DNA from: Chara braunii | Lineage: Eukaryota > Streptophyta > Charophyceae > Charales > Characeae | NCBI GenBank assembly: GCA_003427395.1 | Contig: BFEA01000191.1 | Location: forward strand, 403,357 to 424,970 | DNA length: 21,614 nucleotides | Direction: 5' to 3' | Shown here: in pieces, positions 1 to 8,545 of the stretch | How the letters are laid out: each line of letters begins with the position of its first letter | How positions within the stretch are numbered: position 1 is the stretch's first letter | The notes under the pieces: model-generated | Database searches by the model: none | Seen by the model: the letters and a program-made list of their open reading frames with translations, nothing else | Told to the model about the DNA's origin: nothing | Made by a program: the position numbers and the translations under genes

Positions 1-293
1 GACAATGCACACCCTCGTGCGGCTGCCCGCTTGGACTGAAGCGCTGCTGTAAGGGCGGTCCCTGCGTGAAGTGCTGCAAGAATTGTGATTGTCCCAGCGG
101 GCAGAAGTGCGTGAACGGACAGTGCAAGCTTCCGTGCTGCCCCAAGGGACAGAAACGTTGTGTGCCCTGCGGTCCGTGCAAGAAGTGCTGCAAGGATTGT
201 GATTGTGCCCAGGGAGAGAAGTGTCTCCTGGGAGAGTGCAAGCCTGACGGAAGTGCAACGGTGTCGCTCGCACCAATTGAGCCACAAACATGA
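1..293 (+). CDS. Partial cysteine-rich repeat protein (3' end)
   Basis: The frame starting at base 3 is open from the window edge to the TGA at 291-293, giving at least 96 residues of which about 23 are Cys. No ATG is present, so the true start or an upstream exon lies outside the window. Two tandem units of about 36 residues share the pattern CPxGxKRCxxxGPCxKCC, then KxCDC, GxKC and GxCK. The last 16 or so residues lack Cys and may be intronic read-through rather than protein. The spacing recalls small disulfide-rich extracellular modules or metal-binding Cys-rich proteins, but I cannot name a family. Regular Cys spacing in both units argues for real coding. Function unknown. Confidence 0.55.
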   Translation, partial: QCTPSCGCPLGLKRCCKGGPCVKCCKNCDCPSGQKCVNGQCKLPCCPKGQKRCVPCGPCKKCCKDCDCAQGEKCLLGECKPDGSATVSLAPIEPQT

Positions 294-1535
294 CGGAAAT
301 GCTGCAATGGTCATCACGGGGGGCGCTGGAAGAAGTGCCGGCAACGAATGGCGCCCCTTGTCCGTTCGGTACAAGGGCAAATGCGGCGTAATTGCTTTCC
401 GTTGACCACCATTAGTAGAAACGGAAACGGACGTAGTGCAGATGCTGACTCTGCAGTACGCTTTGCTGCAAACGAGGTTATTTACCTTACTATGGTTCTG
501 AACTACCCGCGGGCTCTACAACTCGAGGTGAACGATTTAACAGATTTAGCGGGTAGGCTTCCTTCGTAGGAAACAATAGAGGACCCAGGTTTATTCGCAT
601 CCGCGATGATCGCCACTTGGTTATGGTCTTCAGTTTTCATGAAAAAATAGAACTAGGCTCATCACCAAAACCCGAGCCGCTGAAGTCCGGACTGCCGAAA
701 TTGGCGAGCTATGGAAAAGGCGTAGTACAACACCCGACTCCCGAGTGAAGGCAGTGTGCTCTTGGTTTCCCGCAGTCATGCGCGACCCTCGCTCGATAAG
801 GCTTTCACAGGGCTGTCAATAATCTCTAGGTAAAGAGATAAGTTCGACTGGTCGAGTCGGCACGAGCACCGAGTTCCTTGGAACATGTTCCTATCATTTT
901 CATATTTTTAGGCTCGACTCCGGTGGATGGAGCCTCATCTGCTCTGCTGCGTGCTCTCTTGATAATAACGAAAAAAAATTCTAATTTTCTATCGTGACCA
1001 TTTCTTTGCCTCCGAGTGCTATTGTCTGATTTCTCCATACCTTCGTGTCGTAGACAGTGCTTTTTCTTTAGCTATATGCGGATGCGCATGGACTAAGAAC
1101 GTACATCGTAGAGGGGGTCTTGATGAAACGCCTTCGTTCGTTTCCCTGTTTGATGCGCAAATCCTTTGATCCCAGCCAAACTGCACCCGAACCTGCTTTT
1201 CCCGAAAGTGTGATTTGAATGACCGTTGCTGTCCCTTTTTCGGTCCTTTTCTTTATCCGATTCTCTTGCTGGAGAACATGAGCAATTGTACTTCAATCGA
1301 TTTCAGAAACAGTAGACTGGGAGCTGCTAAGGGGACTACCTTGATGAAACGAAGTCGGGCCAGGGGAAAAGTGCGTAAATGCCTGCCCTGAACAAAAATG
1401 CAGCTCTGCTTCGGGTGATCAACATTCGTGATAGTTGACGCCATAGAAACTCGTGAAAATCAATCATCAAACACATAGATGGTTAAGGCGTCCCGCCGTG
1501 CTTTGCATGATTGCATCCGTTCAGTTTGAAATCAA
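294..1535. other. No gene recognised
   Basis: Only short ORFs occur on either strand, without recognisable motifs. The stretch is of mixed composition and has no long tandem repeats. Since the next feature is an organellar-type tRNA, part of this segment could be transferred organelle DNA, but I recognise no organellar gene in it. Confidence 0.4.
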
Positions 1536-1615
1536 GCTCACTTGGTGAAAATGGTAAACACGACAGACTTAAAATCGGTTCCTACGGGTTATCGGTTCAA
1601 GTCCGATAGTGAGCA
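1536..1615 (+). tRNA. tRNA-Leu(UAA), organellar type
   Basis: A tRNA fold can be drawn by hand. The acceptor stem GCTCACT (1536-1542) pairs perfectly with AGTGAGC (1608-1614), with discriminator A at 1615. The D arm has GTG (1545-1547) pairing CAC (1559-1561). The anticodon stem ACAGA/TCGGT has one A-G mismatch around loop CTTAAAA (1568-1574), anticodon TAA at 1570-1572. A variable arm spans about 1580-1590. The T stem ATCGG/CCGAT is perfect around loop TTCAAGT (1596-1602). The D-region GGTGAAAATGGTAAACACG is bacterial/organellar in style, unlike the A box of cytosolic plant tRNA-Leu. No CCA is encoded. The anticodon-stem mismatch suggests a transferred, decaying copy, or an edited organellar gene if the contig is organellar. 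Confidence 0.8.
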
Positions 1616-1626
1616 TAGTCGCTTGG

Positions 1627-1674
1627 TGGAAGTGTTCGCTTGGTGAAAATGGTAAAAGACAGGCGAAAACACTT
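1627..1674 (+). repeat. Partial tRNA-derived duplicate
   Basis: The 18-mer CTTGGTGAAAATGGTAAA at 1541-1558, inside the tRNA-Leu D region, recurs exactly at 1639-1656. The second copy is flanked by arms AAGTGTTCGC (1630-1639) and GCGA..AACACTT (1663-1674), which can pair into a hairpin. No anticodon arm or T arm follows, so this is a fragment and not a second gene. Confidence 0.5.
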
Positions 1675-2026
1675 CGTCGGTTCCAGGGAGGACGCGAAGG
1701 AGACAAGTAGTCATTCTCTTCAGAGCAATTTCTTTACGGACACTCGTTTAAAAATTGGGAAAACTTGCATCTGTAACCCACTAAGCCCACTTCAAGATGG
1801 GAATAACTGCTATACCCAGGACCAGCGACCAACTCGAACCAATACCCCAAAAGCTGCTGTTGGAAATTATTTGCATGCCATGACTGAGGTGGACCCAGGT
1901 TGGTACCGCAAAACCGACTACAGGAACGGACAAGTTATGGACCCACCCATGTAATATTATGGACATACAAGGGACTGACGTGGACCGGCCGAATTATTCA
2001 GATACCCTACTACCCGGTGGCTGAAT
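1675..2026. other. No gene recognised
   Basis: A 104-residue reading frame crosses here on the plus strand, but it begins in the tRNA fragment and shows no motif. I see no convincing gene. Confidence 0.4.
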
Positions 2027-2293
2027 TTATGCTCATACCCAGCAGCCGCTGGGCCGCAACGGTGCACGCGGTGGGCATGAGCATAATTTTGGTGCCCACC
2101 ATCCAAGGCCCACCCCTGTTTGTGGGTAAGGCCGCAATTTTGGTGGACCGTTTCTGGCCACGGGCATAATTTTGTTGTCTGAGGCCCTGGAACTGAGAGC
2201 CTGTGGGACTGGTTATGCCTGCAATTTCGCACAGGGGAAAAGTGGGGTACTACGCAACGTTGAACGGGGTCCGGATATAGATGCAAGCTGGAA
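2027..2293 (+). repeat. Dispersed repeat, copy A (second copy near 18.1-18.3 kb)
   Basis: From about 2042 this stretch aligns with 18085-18322, sharing blocks such as GCCGCTGGGCC, GGGCATGAGCATAAT, CATCCAAGGCC and a long block around GGTTATGCCTGCAATTTCGC. Copy A begins with an inverted repeat: TTATGCTCATACCC (2027-2040) faces GGGCATGAGCATAA (2073-2086), 13 of 14 paired, with a 32-base GC-rich spacer. Copy B lacks the left arm. No coding capacity is apparent. It is most likely a fragment of a mobile element of unknown class. Confidence 0.65.
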
Positions 2294-2727
2294 GCTGGAG
2301 CTGGATCTCGCCGGTATTCACATCGTTAAGGGGGATATAGATGGGCCATACTTCGAAGCCGAGCCAAGCTAACGAGTAAGCTATGTTGCATCGTCCGGTT
2401 TATTGCCGTTTTACCCTGAGCCATCAACGAATCTACTTTTCTGTCGTAGTATAAAGTTGGATCAACTTGGATGGTGGTCCCACAGGTAACATCACCGGGC
2501 ACTGTTTTGCAATATGGGTTCTTTTTCATGATTGGGTAAAAACTGTGGTAGTGGCCATAGGGATACGCTCATGGGCTCATTACCTCGCACTAGAATTGCC
2601 ACGCACTATAATGTCCACTATATTCCTTGAGTCCCCCATTGGACTGGCGTCGGTTGTTATCGGGTGCAAAAATGATGCCGAAAGTCATTTTGGGGCCTGC
2701 GGCACTTCTTGACCCGTTTTGTGGGGA
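2294..2727. other. No gene recognised
   Basis: Short unremarkable ORFs only. The base next to 2728 is the putative edge of a minus-strand LTR. Confidence 0.35.
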
Positions 2728-3046
2728 TGTCACGCCCCAACCTCACGCCCGGTGCGACTTCCTGATCGGAGTTGGAGTGGGCCTGGACGTGCGAAATAGG
2801 GGGTGTGCCAAGGATTTTAGGAAAGTGGGGGTGGAGTCCCAGGTGGAAACTGAGATCTCCTGTGCGAAGTTTCAGGGATAGGAATGCAAGTGGGTACGCG
2901 TGGATCGGGGTCATGTTTTACGCTTAGGGGAGCAGAGCTATCACCTCCGTTGGTCCCGTTGTCTGGGTCGGATCCGTATCCAGTGTACTGCAGGGATGCT
3001 ATGGCTATCTCGCTGGCTGATCACCTGTCGATGTCGGACACTGCAG

Positions 3047-3381
3047 TTGGTCGGCCTCAGCCGAAGGCTCCTGTCGTTCCTCTTCCGAGCGAGTTCGCCG
3101 GATGAAACTGGGTGCTCGGTAATCGTGGTCCTTGAGGCACACTGAGCACGGAGGTTGGGGCAAGTAGGGAGCGAGCGCCTGCCAGGGGGTGATGGTCGGG
3201 GAATGAAAGGGCAAAAAATGTGGTGATAGGGAGGGAATTCGGTTTCCAGAATAATAATTCCGGGTTCCGCAACGATGTGACATGTATATGAGTTGGGGCA
3301 GCTGGGGAGGTGGGGGACACGTTCCAATGCCCGACCAATATCCCACTCGCAAATACGTTCGTTCCCTGTTGAGTATGGAAA
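3047..3381 (-). pseudogene. LTR-embedded coding remnant, diverged copy
   Basis: Two adjacent minus-strand frames resemble the coding-like segment of the plus-strand LTRs. One frame (3205-3381) has FPY, then ERICEWDI, then an IIILETEFPP block followed by CPF. The plus-strand LTRs have ERTRVCEWDV, then VIIDTHFPP. The second frame (3047-3148) has CSVCLKDHDY and RTRSEEERQE, matching CTECQRFDRY and RIRSEDEHKE in the 5' LTR. The frames are offset, so at least one indel has broken this copy. I do not recognise the protein. The CxxC pair and charged stretch could be a small metal site, but that is speculation. Confidence 0.45.
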
Positions 3382-4330
3382 TTCCGGAGGTTCCGCCCTC
3401 GATCGTGCAGACAAACACACATGCTCCCAATACTCTTGGAATTCACGATCCTTCAGCCACTCACGGTCAGTGATGCGAAAGGGGATTTCAATATTCATAC
3501 TGAGGTGTGGGGCGGAAGTCCAAGCATTCGGAGAGCTTGGCCGAGTACGGATCTTGCAGACGCGCATATAAGTGAGGACCTTCTTCGGCTGGGCTTACAC
3601 GTGCGTGCACAAGATTTGTTCGTCGGTCAGGCAGATAAATGTTAGCAGCTCACAACCTATATGTACAGGCACGCGAGCTCGAAGATGGATAATCATATCA
3701 TGAGACATATATCTAATCACCTAGCATGCTTATCCAGTTCTTATTCAGATAGAAGAACGCCAAACATCCATGCATCCGATTTCAAACATACACATGAAAA
3801 AAAGAGACGACGAACACTTGTGCATCAATCCCTCAGCCACTGGTCAGAGAACATATCTGATCCGATCGTAGATGACCAATCAGTCAAATTGTCAATTCAC
3901 AGGGAGGAGAGAAGCGGGAGGAGAAAATCGCCCATCAATTCTTAAAGAAAAAACAAAGGAAAAGTCCGAGAGGTCGATCCAAAAACAAGGGCGACTCGCG
4001 CCGGATATCAAAATTGCTCCGAAGAATCGAAGAAAAGCACCATTCCAACACACCCCGTCTCTGTTTCTCTCTCTCTCTTCACACCCTCCCAATGAGGGCA
4101 GTCCGTAGCCGCGCACCCACACAGAGTTGTCACCCCACTGAGTCTGAACATGCAAGCCAGGTTCACCGATGTGCCAAAGTTCATCCCGGCCACACGTAAA
4201 CCCCGCATACCCAACACCAGCTCGCCGGATTGCCCAACTCTCTACTCACCTTCCCACTCTTGCTCGTTAGCCGATCCTCTCGACCACACCAACTCCAAAA
4301 CTCATAGAGAGCGGGCTAATCGCGCTTGCA

Positions 4331-4341
4331 AAATTTATAAC
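4331..4341 (-). promoter_or_regulatory. Possible TATA element of the minus-strand LTR
   Basis: On the minus strand this reads GTTATAAATTT and lies directly before GCAAGCGCG. The matching place in the 3' LTR (12951-12959) is TTTTAAATT before CGCAAGCGCG. Conservation of an AT-rich box and its downstream flank in two otherwise diverged LTRs fits a core promoter. No transcription start can be seen. Confidence 0.3.
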
Positions 4342-4494
4342 ATGAATGTTTGTGCGGGATACCCGGGATTGTGCTTGAGCGGGAGGGAAGGAGGAGGGAA
4401 GTGGCTACGACTGCATGGCCAGGCCGCGGCGTGGGGGACGTAGCCACACTCCAAACATTGATCCAGTCATGCAATCGTTCCGACCAATAGCACA

Positions 4495-4606
4495 AGGGAA
4501 AAGTATGTGTGCTCAAGTGCGCAACGAAGATATCAAGAAAGAGAGGATTATTGTTACATTGACGCCCGCCAAGAAAAGAATTACAGTTACAAGTAAGATT
4601 AAGGCG
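4495..4606. other. Junction between the two inverted LTRs
   Basis: This AT-rich strip lies between the approximate edge of the minus-strand LTR and the point where the plus-strand 5' LTR starts to match the 3' LTR. It contains no gene. It is either leftover flank or diverged LTR sequence. Confidence 0.35.
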
Positions 4607-6006
4607 CGGCTTTTCTCGTCTACCCCCCCCATCTCTCTCTCTCTCCGACTTGTATAACGATTTGTTGTGGGTTTGTCTCTCTTGTAACCCAAAGTGAACT
4701 CTCGTGATTTCCTGCGAAGAAGAACTTCTTCCGGAACTCTTCCATTAGTTTCCTGGGTAATCCCCAAATGTCGAGAACTTAATCCTCTTGTCTTGTGAAC
4801 GGTGGATGCGTGTGTACAATCCCTCGGTTGATTTCTGACCTGTGCACCCTTGTCATTTTCGCACCTTCCACAGTGGATGTATGTATAGAAATGCTTGTAT
4901 TTCTGCGATTGATTAGACCCAACGCTCGACGGGATTTTGTTCGAGAATGCAAGAGTGTTTAGATCTGTGGTTCTGAATGCACTGCGCATGTCATCTGCCT
5001 TATGCTGCACGACATCAACAGACAGTCTGTGAGGCAGCTTTGAAAAAGCTAGGCGCCTCGTGTTTTTGTTGATCTGATCTGCTGAAACTGAGTCGCACGT
5101 TGATCCCTCGGAACTCCAATCCAATTAATGCATGAGATGCTCCTCCCGTGTCCAAAGGAAAAGAGATACTAATTAGTTCTTCTTCGATCGTGCTTTTTGA
5201 TGAGGTCTCAAGGATTTGTGTAAACTTCGTTTGATTGCTTGATATGTGGACTAACGGTCGTTCCTCGATCGGGCGCCAGCCTTCCGTATCTCCCTCGCCG
5301 ACGCACCACTTCCCTTACAAGGAGGAAAGGACACGTGTATGCGAGTGGGACGTACGAGAAGCTGTTGCATGGATCGGTGGACAATATTACTTCCCTCCTG
5401 AAAATCGTTGTTCCGGGTTCGTGGATGCGGGCTTTGTCATCATCGATACGCACTTCCCACCCCTACTCTATATTGTTGCCATTTAACGAGCTGATCGTCA
5501 TTCCGTAGACGGCAGTGGCGCCCCATTGGCCTCAAACCCCTTTGCACTGAGTGCCAACGTTTCGATCGCTACAAATCGAAGGGCTTCCACTACCGGATAC
5601 GGAGTGAAGACGAGCACAAGGAAAAAGCCACGCGACTGAGACCATCCACGTCAGACTCGGAACTGACCAACGAGCGACGTCGGGACTTGATACGGAAACG
5701 GGATACGCGAAGTGTACCGAAGCCCTTCCGCTCTAAACGAAGATCCGTAGCACGGTGGGAAGCTCGGCAATACTTTTTGGATTGAATTTGGATTTTTCTC
5801 TTTTCGCGTCGTGCCCGCGCGCGCATTTCGCGATGCGCGAAAGCAACCGACTTACGTCATTGGGCCAACACGGGGGATTTCAGTTTTGTCTGTGTTCCCA
5901 CACTCAATTTTCCAAAAATCCTTGGCACACCCCATCTTGCTGTTTTTGTGGGCCTTCATTCCGCACCTTTAGCACTCCGAATGAAAGACAGCACATGGCG
6001 TGAGGT
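4607..6006 (+). repeat. 5' LTR, truncated at both edges
   Basis: It matches 13363-14763 on the same strand, starting at CGGCTTTTCTCGTC and ending at GCGTGAGGTT just before the PBS. Compared with the 3' LTR it lacks everything corresponding to 12047-13362, including the putative promoter. It also lacks the last roughly 11 bases (GCACGTCACA end). The loss at the right edge fits a small deletion between TTG repeats, because the LTR runs straight into TTGGTATC. A C-tract and CT run follow the left edge (4623-4645). Without its 5' third this LTR should not drive full-length transcription. Confidence 0.75.
5235..5785 (+). pseudogene. LTR-embedded coding remnant, 5' LTR copy
   Basis: Two successive open stretches in different frames cover this segment. 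The first (5235-5486) contains RVCEWDVREAVAW and GFVIIDTHFPP. The second (about 5495-5785, ending at TGA 5783-5785) contains CTECQRFDRY, RIRSEDEHKEKATRL, then an Arg/Lys-rich tail ending ARWEARQYFLD. The frame change coincides with an extra base relative to the 3' LTR. Similar motifs in the diverged minus-strand LTR suggest selection on protein in the past. The basic tail suggests nucleic-acid binding, but I recognise no family. Confidence 0.45.
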
Positions 6007-6017
6007 TGGTATCGGAG
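6007..6017 (+). other. Primer binding site, initiator tRNA-Met type
   Basis: TGGTATCGGAG directly follows the 5' LTR. The usual plant PBS complementary to the initiator tRNA-Met 3' end is TGGTATCAGAGC, so there is one A-to-G difference in the first 11 bases. Position right after the LTR on the coding strand fixes the orientation of the element. Confidence 0.75.
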
Positions 6018-6104
6018 TCGACAAGTGTCGGTTCTAATGATAGTAAGTCGAGCTGGCGAAAGGTAGAAGGAGTCCTCAACCTGCTCGTCGAGATCTCCCA
6101 GTGA

Positions 6105-6120
6105 CCAGATCTAGATCTGG
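6105..6120. other. 16-bp perfect palindrome in the gag leader
   Basis: CCAGATCTAGATCTGG lies 88 bases after the PBS and 17 bases before the gag ATG. Retroviruses and some LTR elements carry palindromic dimer-initiation loops in this place. Such a role here is inference only. Confidence 0.4.
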
Positions 6121-6136
6121 TGCGGCTAGACAGGTC

Positions 6137-7324
6137 ATGCCAATGGGAAACCGTAACGTAGCTCCCAGCAGGGTGATTGTTAGTATTCCCGCCCCTTTTC
6201 CTTTCTTTCCTAATCACACCCACCCCGAAGCTTGGTTGGAAGTCGTCAAAGCTCAAGGGTATGGCGCGGGAGATCTCTCCCGCATCCTCACCTTGCTGCT
6301 TCGTAACACAGCGCATGATTGGCTTAGGAAACACACATTGGTAGACTGGAACACCTTTAAGCAAGCCTTCCTGGTCCGATTTGATACGGTCAGTGAAGCT
6401 GCCGCCTGATATATGCTCAAGACTCGACTGCAAGCACTAGTAGAATTGCTGCCTGACTTCGTGGATCGATTCCAAACTACGTTAGACAAATCGGGGCTTG
6501 ATGAAAAGTCCACCCGAGATTTGTTCATCGATCATCTACGAAGTCCAACTTTAAAAGGTAAGCTGCAGAAAAAGGTCCCCCCTAAAATGCACCAGCTATC
6601 TGCTATCATCGCTAAGGCACTTGAGTTAGACCTGACGGATACCAAGAAATATATCAGTCAGGGAGACGAAGACATTACGGACATGATTCAGGATGTAGCG
6701 GCGAAACGACGATCGTGGTTGCGAGCAGTGGAACGATTCTACCTTCGGCCTGATTATGACCTTCCCGGGGGGGCTGCCTCCGATATTCCGCCAGTTCCTT
6801 CTCCCCCTCCTCCGACTCTCTTAACGGATCAACAGGTAGCAACGGTTAGACCCAAAAACTCCCAAGATTCCTCCCCTATGGCCATAACAAACATATACTT
6901 GGCACATATGATCCATACAGCTACCACCAAACAATCAGAATGGATGAGCAACCTGGTCCAAATGCAGGCAGCTCACATGGATCGATTGGAACAGATAATG
7001 AGCAGATTAATTAAGCCCAACCCGGCTCCTGATCGGCCTGCCCCTGCATCGTTCCCACTTATGCCTGCTCCGACTGCACCCGGACATGCACAGCAGTTCC
7101 TTCACACAGCCAACCTGGCAGGGAAAATCGAGTGTTACAATTGCAAACAGGCCGGGCATTTTGCACGGGACTGTCCGCAGCTGAAACGAAATCAACCCCC
7201 ACCTGCTGCAGCCCCCGTAGCTCTGAATCAAGGACGAGTAGTCGCACTAATGGATACGGCCCGAAGCGAGGAGATCGTTGCGTACGCCCCTAAGCTCCCT
7301 TCCCCCTCGTTGGATACGGCCTGA
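6137..7324 (+). pseudogene. gag: Gag polyprotein with CCHC zinc knuckle, broken
   Basis: The first in-frame ATG after the PBS is at 6137, with a second at 6143. The frame is interrupted by TGA at 6407-6409 and then stays open to TGA at 7322-7324, about 395 codons in total. The capsid-like part includes AWLEVVKAQG and TAHDWLRKHT, typical of the retrotransposon gag core. Near the C-terminus CYNCKQAGHFARDC (7133-7174) fits CX2CX4HX4C, the nucleocapsid RNA-binding knuckle. Gag would form the virus-like particle that packages element RNA. The internal stop may have been a CGA codon mutated by C-to-T, which is inference. A Pro-rich segment and a Met/Gln-rich helix precede the knuckle. Confidence 0.85.
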
Positions 7325-7694
7325 TGCTGCTGACGTGGTCGATCCGCTCGACTACCTTCATCTCGTTGGAGTGATCGGAGCAATCCGACCAGCTCAGGAC
7401 GATCTTGAATGGGTCGAGCGCGAATCTAACCCCGGACCACAGTTTCGGACGGGCGAAAAAACACTTAAGCAGCTGGACATTCGCGTTCCCGTCCCAGTGG
7501 GGCATTTGCTCACCGTACCCGAAGCAGCGAATGATAAGCTGCTGCAACAATGTCAGAAGAATCAAAAGCGCTTTGCATACCAGCGCATACAACGAATGTT
7601 GAAAAAAAAGAAGGAAGACGGAGCGGAGGATGTGGCACTGCCCGAACCCGAAGTCGTTGAACCCGAAGCAGCGCGAGTAGCTAAGATTTCTTAG
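7278..7694 (+). CDS. Gag-pol linker ORF in shifted frame
   Basis: This open stretch overlaps the end of gag by about 47 bases in the +1 frame and ends at TAG 7692-7694. It encodes DVVDPLDYLHLVGV, then IRVPVPVGHLLTVPEA and a Lys/Gln-rich helix, then an acidic Pro-Glu-Val tail. The protease that follows returns to the gag frame. The first shift could be a programmed +1 frameshift as known for Ty3. The second shift back makes two compensating indels equally possible. It has no ATG of its own at a sensible position (the track start is TTG), so it is a piece of a polyprotein and not a separate gene. Confidence 0.5.
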   Translation: MRTPLSSLPPRWIRPDAADVVDPLDYLHLVGVIGAIRPAQDDLEWVERESNPGPQFRTGEKTLKQLDIRVPVPVGHLLTVPEAANDKLLQQCQKNQKRFAYQRIQRMLKKKKEDGAEDVALPEPEVVEPEAARVAKIS

Positions 7695-8545
7695 CAGAGA
7701 AAGATCATTTTGTGCGAGCTCGACTAGTATTGTGGAAAAGCGTGAAATTTGATTGTGAAGTATGGGGCAAATCTTTTAACGCTCTCATCGATACCGGCTT
7801 GTCTGCGGTCGCTATATCATTGGACACGGTGAAAAGAACGGGACGATTGAACTCGATTCTCCCTCAATTTGGCAAAGATCATTACGTCTCTGCCGACGAG
7901 GAAGCAATGAATATTGTAGGAGTCATCGAGAATGTGGCCGTGAAAGTTGAACGAGTACACGTCCTCGTTAACGCTCTAGTCATAGATGTGCACTCATATT
8001 CGGTATCGTTAGGACTACCTTGGGCAATGGCGGTAGGTGCTCGCCCGCATTTTGATTCCAAACAGTTGGTGCTCACACAAACAGGAGGGAAACCTCAGAC
8101 AGTTCTGTTGCGGGTTTCAACCCGAATAGTAAAAAGGAATCCTAACCCTACTCGGATAGGGATGATTCAAGGTCCCGATCACGATGAATTTTCATCCTCG
8201 GATAATAGTAGCGGATTAGAAGAACAGGAGTGCGAAGAAGAGATGCCTAGCGAGAGTGAATGGAAACACTTGGTCGAACTTTTCGAGCACGAAACCCCCG
8301 AGGAATTTCGGATGGTTCCCAGAGCCGCCCGAACCTTCCATTTGAGTCTGGAAGACAGCGCGCTCACGCCTATGGAAACCCAGGTCAGTCCCTCGACCTT
8401 TCTCGGAGAACCCATCTTGAAAATATCTGACCTGGCAGACGATTTGGAACCCTCTCGCACTTTATACGAGGATACACTTTTCCTTCGAGCACGCTATCAG
8501 CAGGCGAAACCGCACCTGGATGTGTCTGTTTCCCCTCCAAGGTAA
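7685..8545 (+). CDS. Aspartic protease domain (retropepsin-like), pol N-terminal part
   Basis: Open in the gag frame from 7685 to TAA 8543-8545. The catalytic triad is seen as ALIDTGLSAVAIS, with D-T-G at 7790-7798; the usual Ser after DTG is Leu here. About 70 residues later LGLPWAMAVGARPHFD matches the second conserved block of Ty3-type retropepsins. The remaining 125 or so residues are acidic and poorly conserved (Glu- and Ser-rich near 8190-8280). The enzyme would cleave the Gag-Pol polyprotein in the particle. The region where reverse transcriptase should follow is absent: the ORF stops at 8545 and integrase core begins within about 60 bases. Confidence 0.8.
   Translation, partial: DFLAEKDHFVRARLVLWKSVKFDCEVWGKSFNALIDTGLSAVAISLDTVKRTGRLNSILPQFGKDHYVSADEEAMNIVGVIENVAVKVERVHVLVNALVIDVHSYSVSLGLPWAMAVGARPHFDSKQLVLTQTGGKPQTVLLRVSTRIVKRNPNPTRIGMIQGPDHDEFSSSDNSSGLEEQECEEEMPSESEWKHLVELFEHETPEEFRMVPRAARTFHLSLEDSALTPMETQVSPSTFLGEPILKISDLADDLEPSRTLYEDTLFLRARYQQAKPHLDVSVSPPR

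Larger units (their letters stand above)
2728..4494 (-). repeat. Diverged LTR of the same retrotransposon family, minus strand
   Basis: Read on the minus strand, this segment aligns with the 3' LTR at 12.95-14.77 kb. Shared blocks include the TATA-like region next to GCAAGCGCG (about 4320-4340), a block ending in GGGGTGAC (about 4130), a protein-like segment (3047-3381), the motif AATCCTTGGCACACCCC (about 2805) and the end GGGCGTGAGGTTG. On the plus strand its edge reads TGTCACGCCCC, so the LTR ends in GGGGCGTGACA, a canonical CA end. The bases beyond (TCCCC on the minus strand) are not a PBS, so this is a solo LTR or the 3' LTR of a lost element. The right boundary near 4494 is approximate and no secure target-site duplication was found. 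Confidence 0.6.

Noticed and set aside
4513-5124. Minus-strand ORF of 203 residues in the 5' LTR
   Set aside because: The counterpart in the 3' LTR is similar only because the LTRs are nearly identical in DNA, and it is shorter there. No motif is seen and it is antisense to the element.
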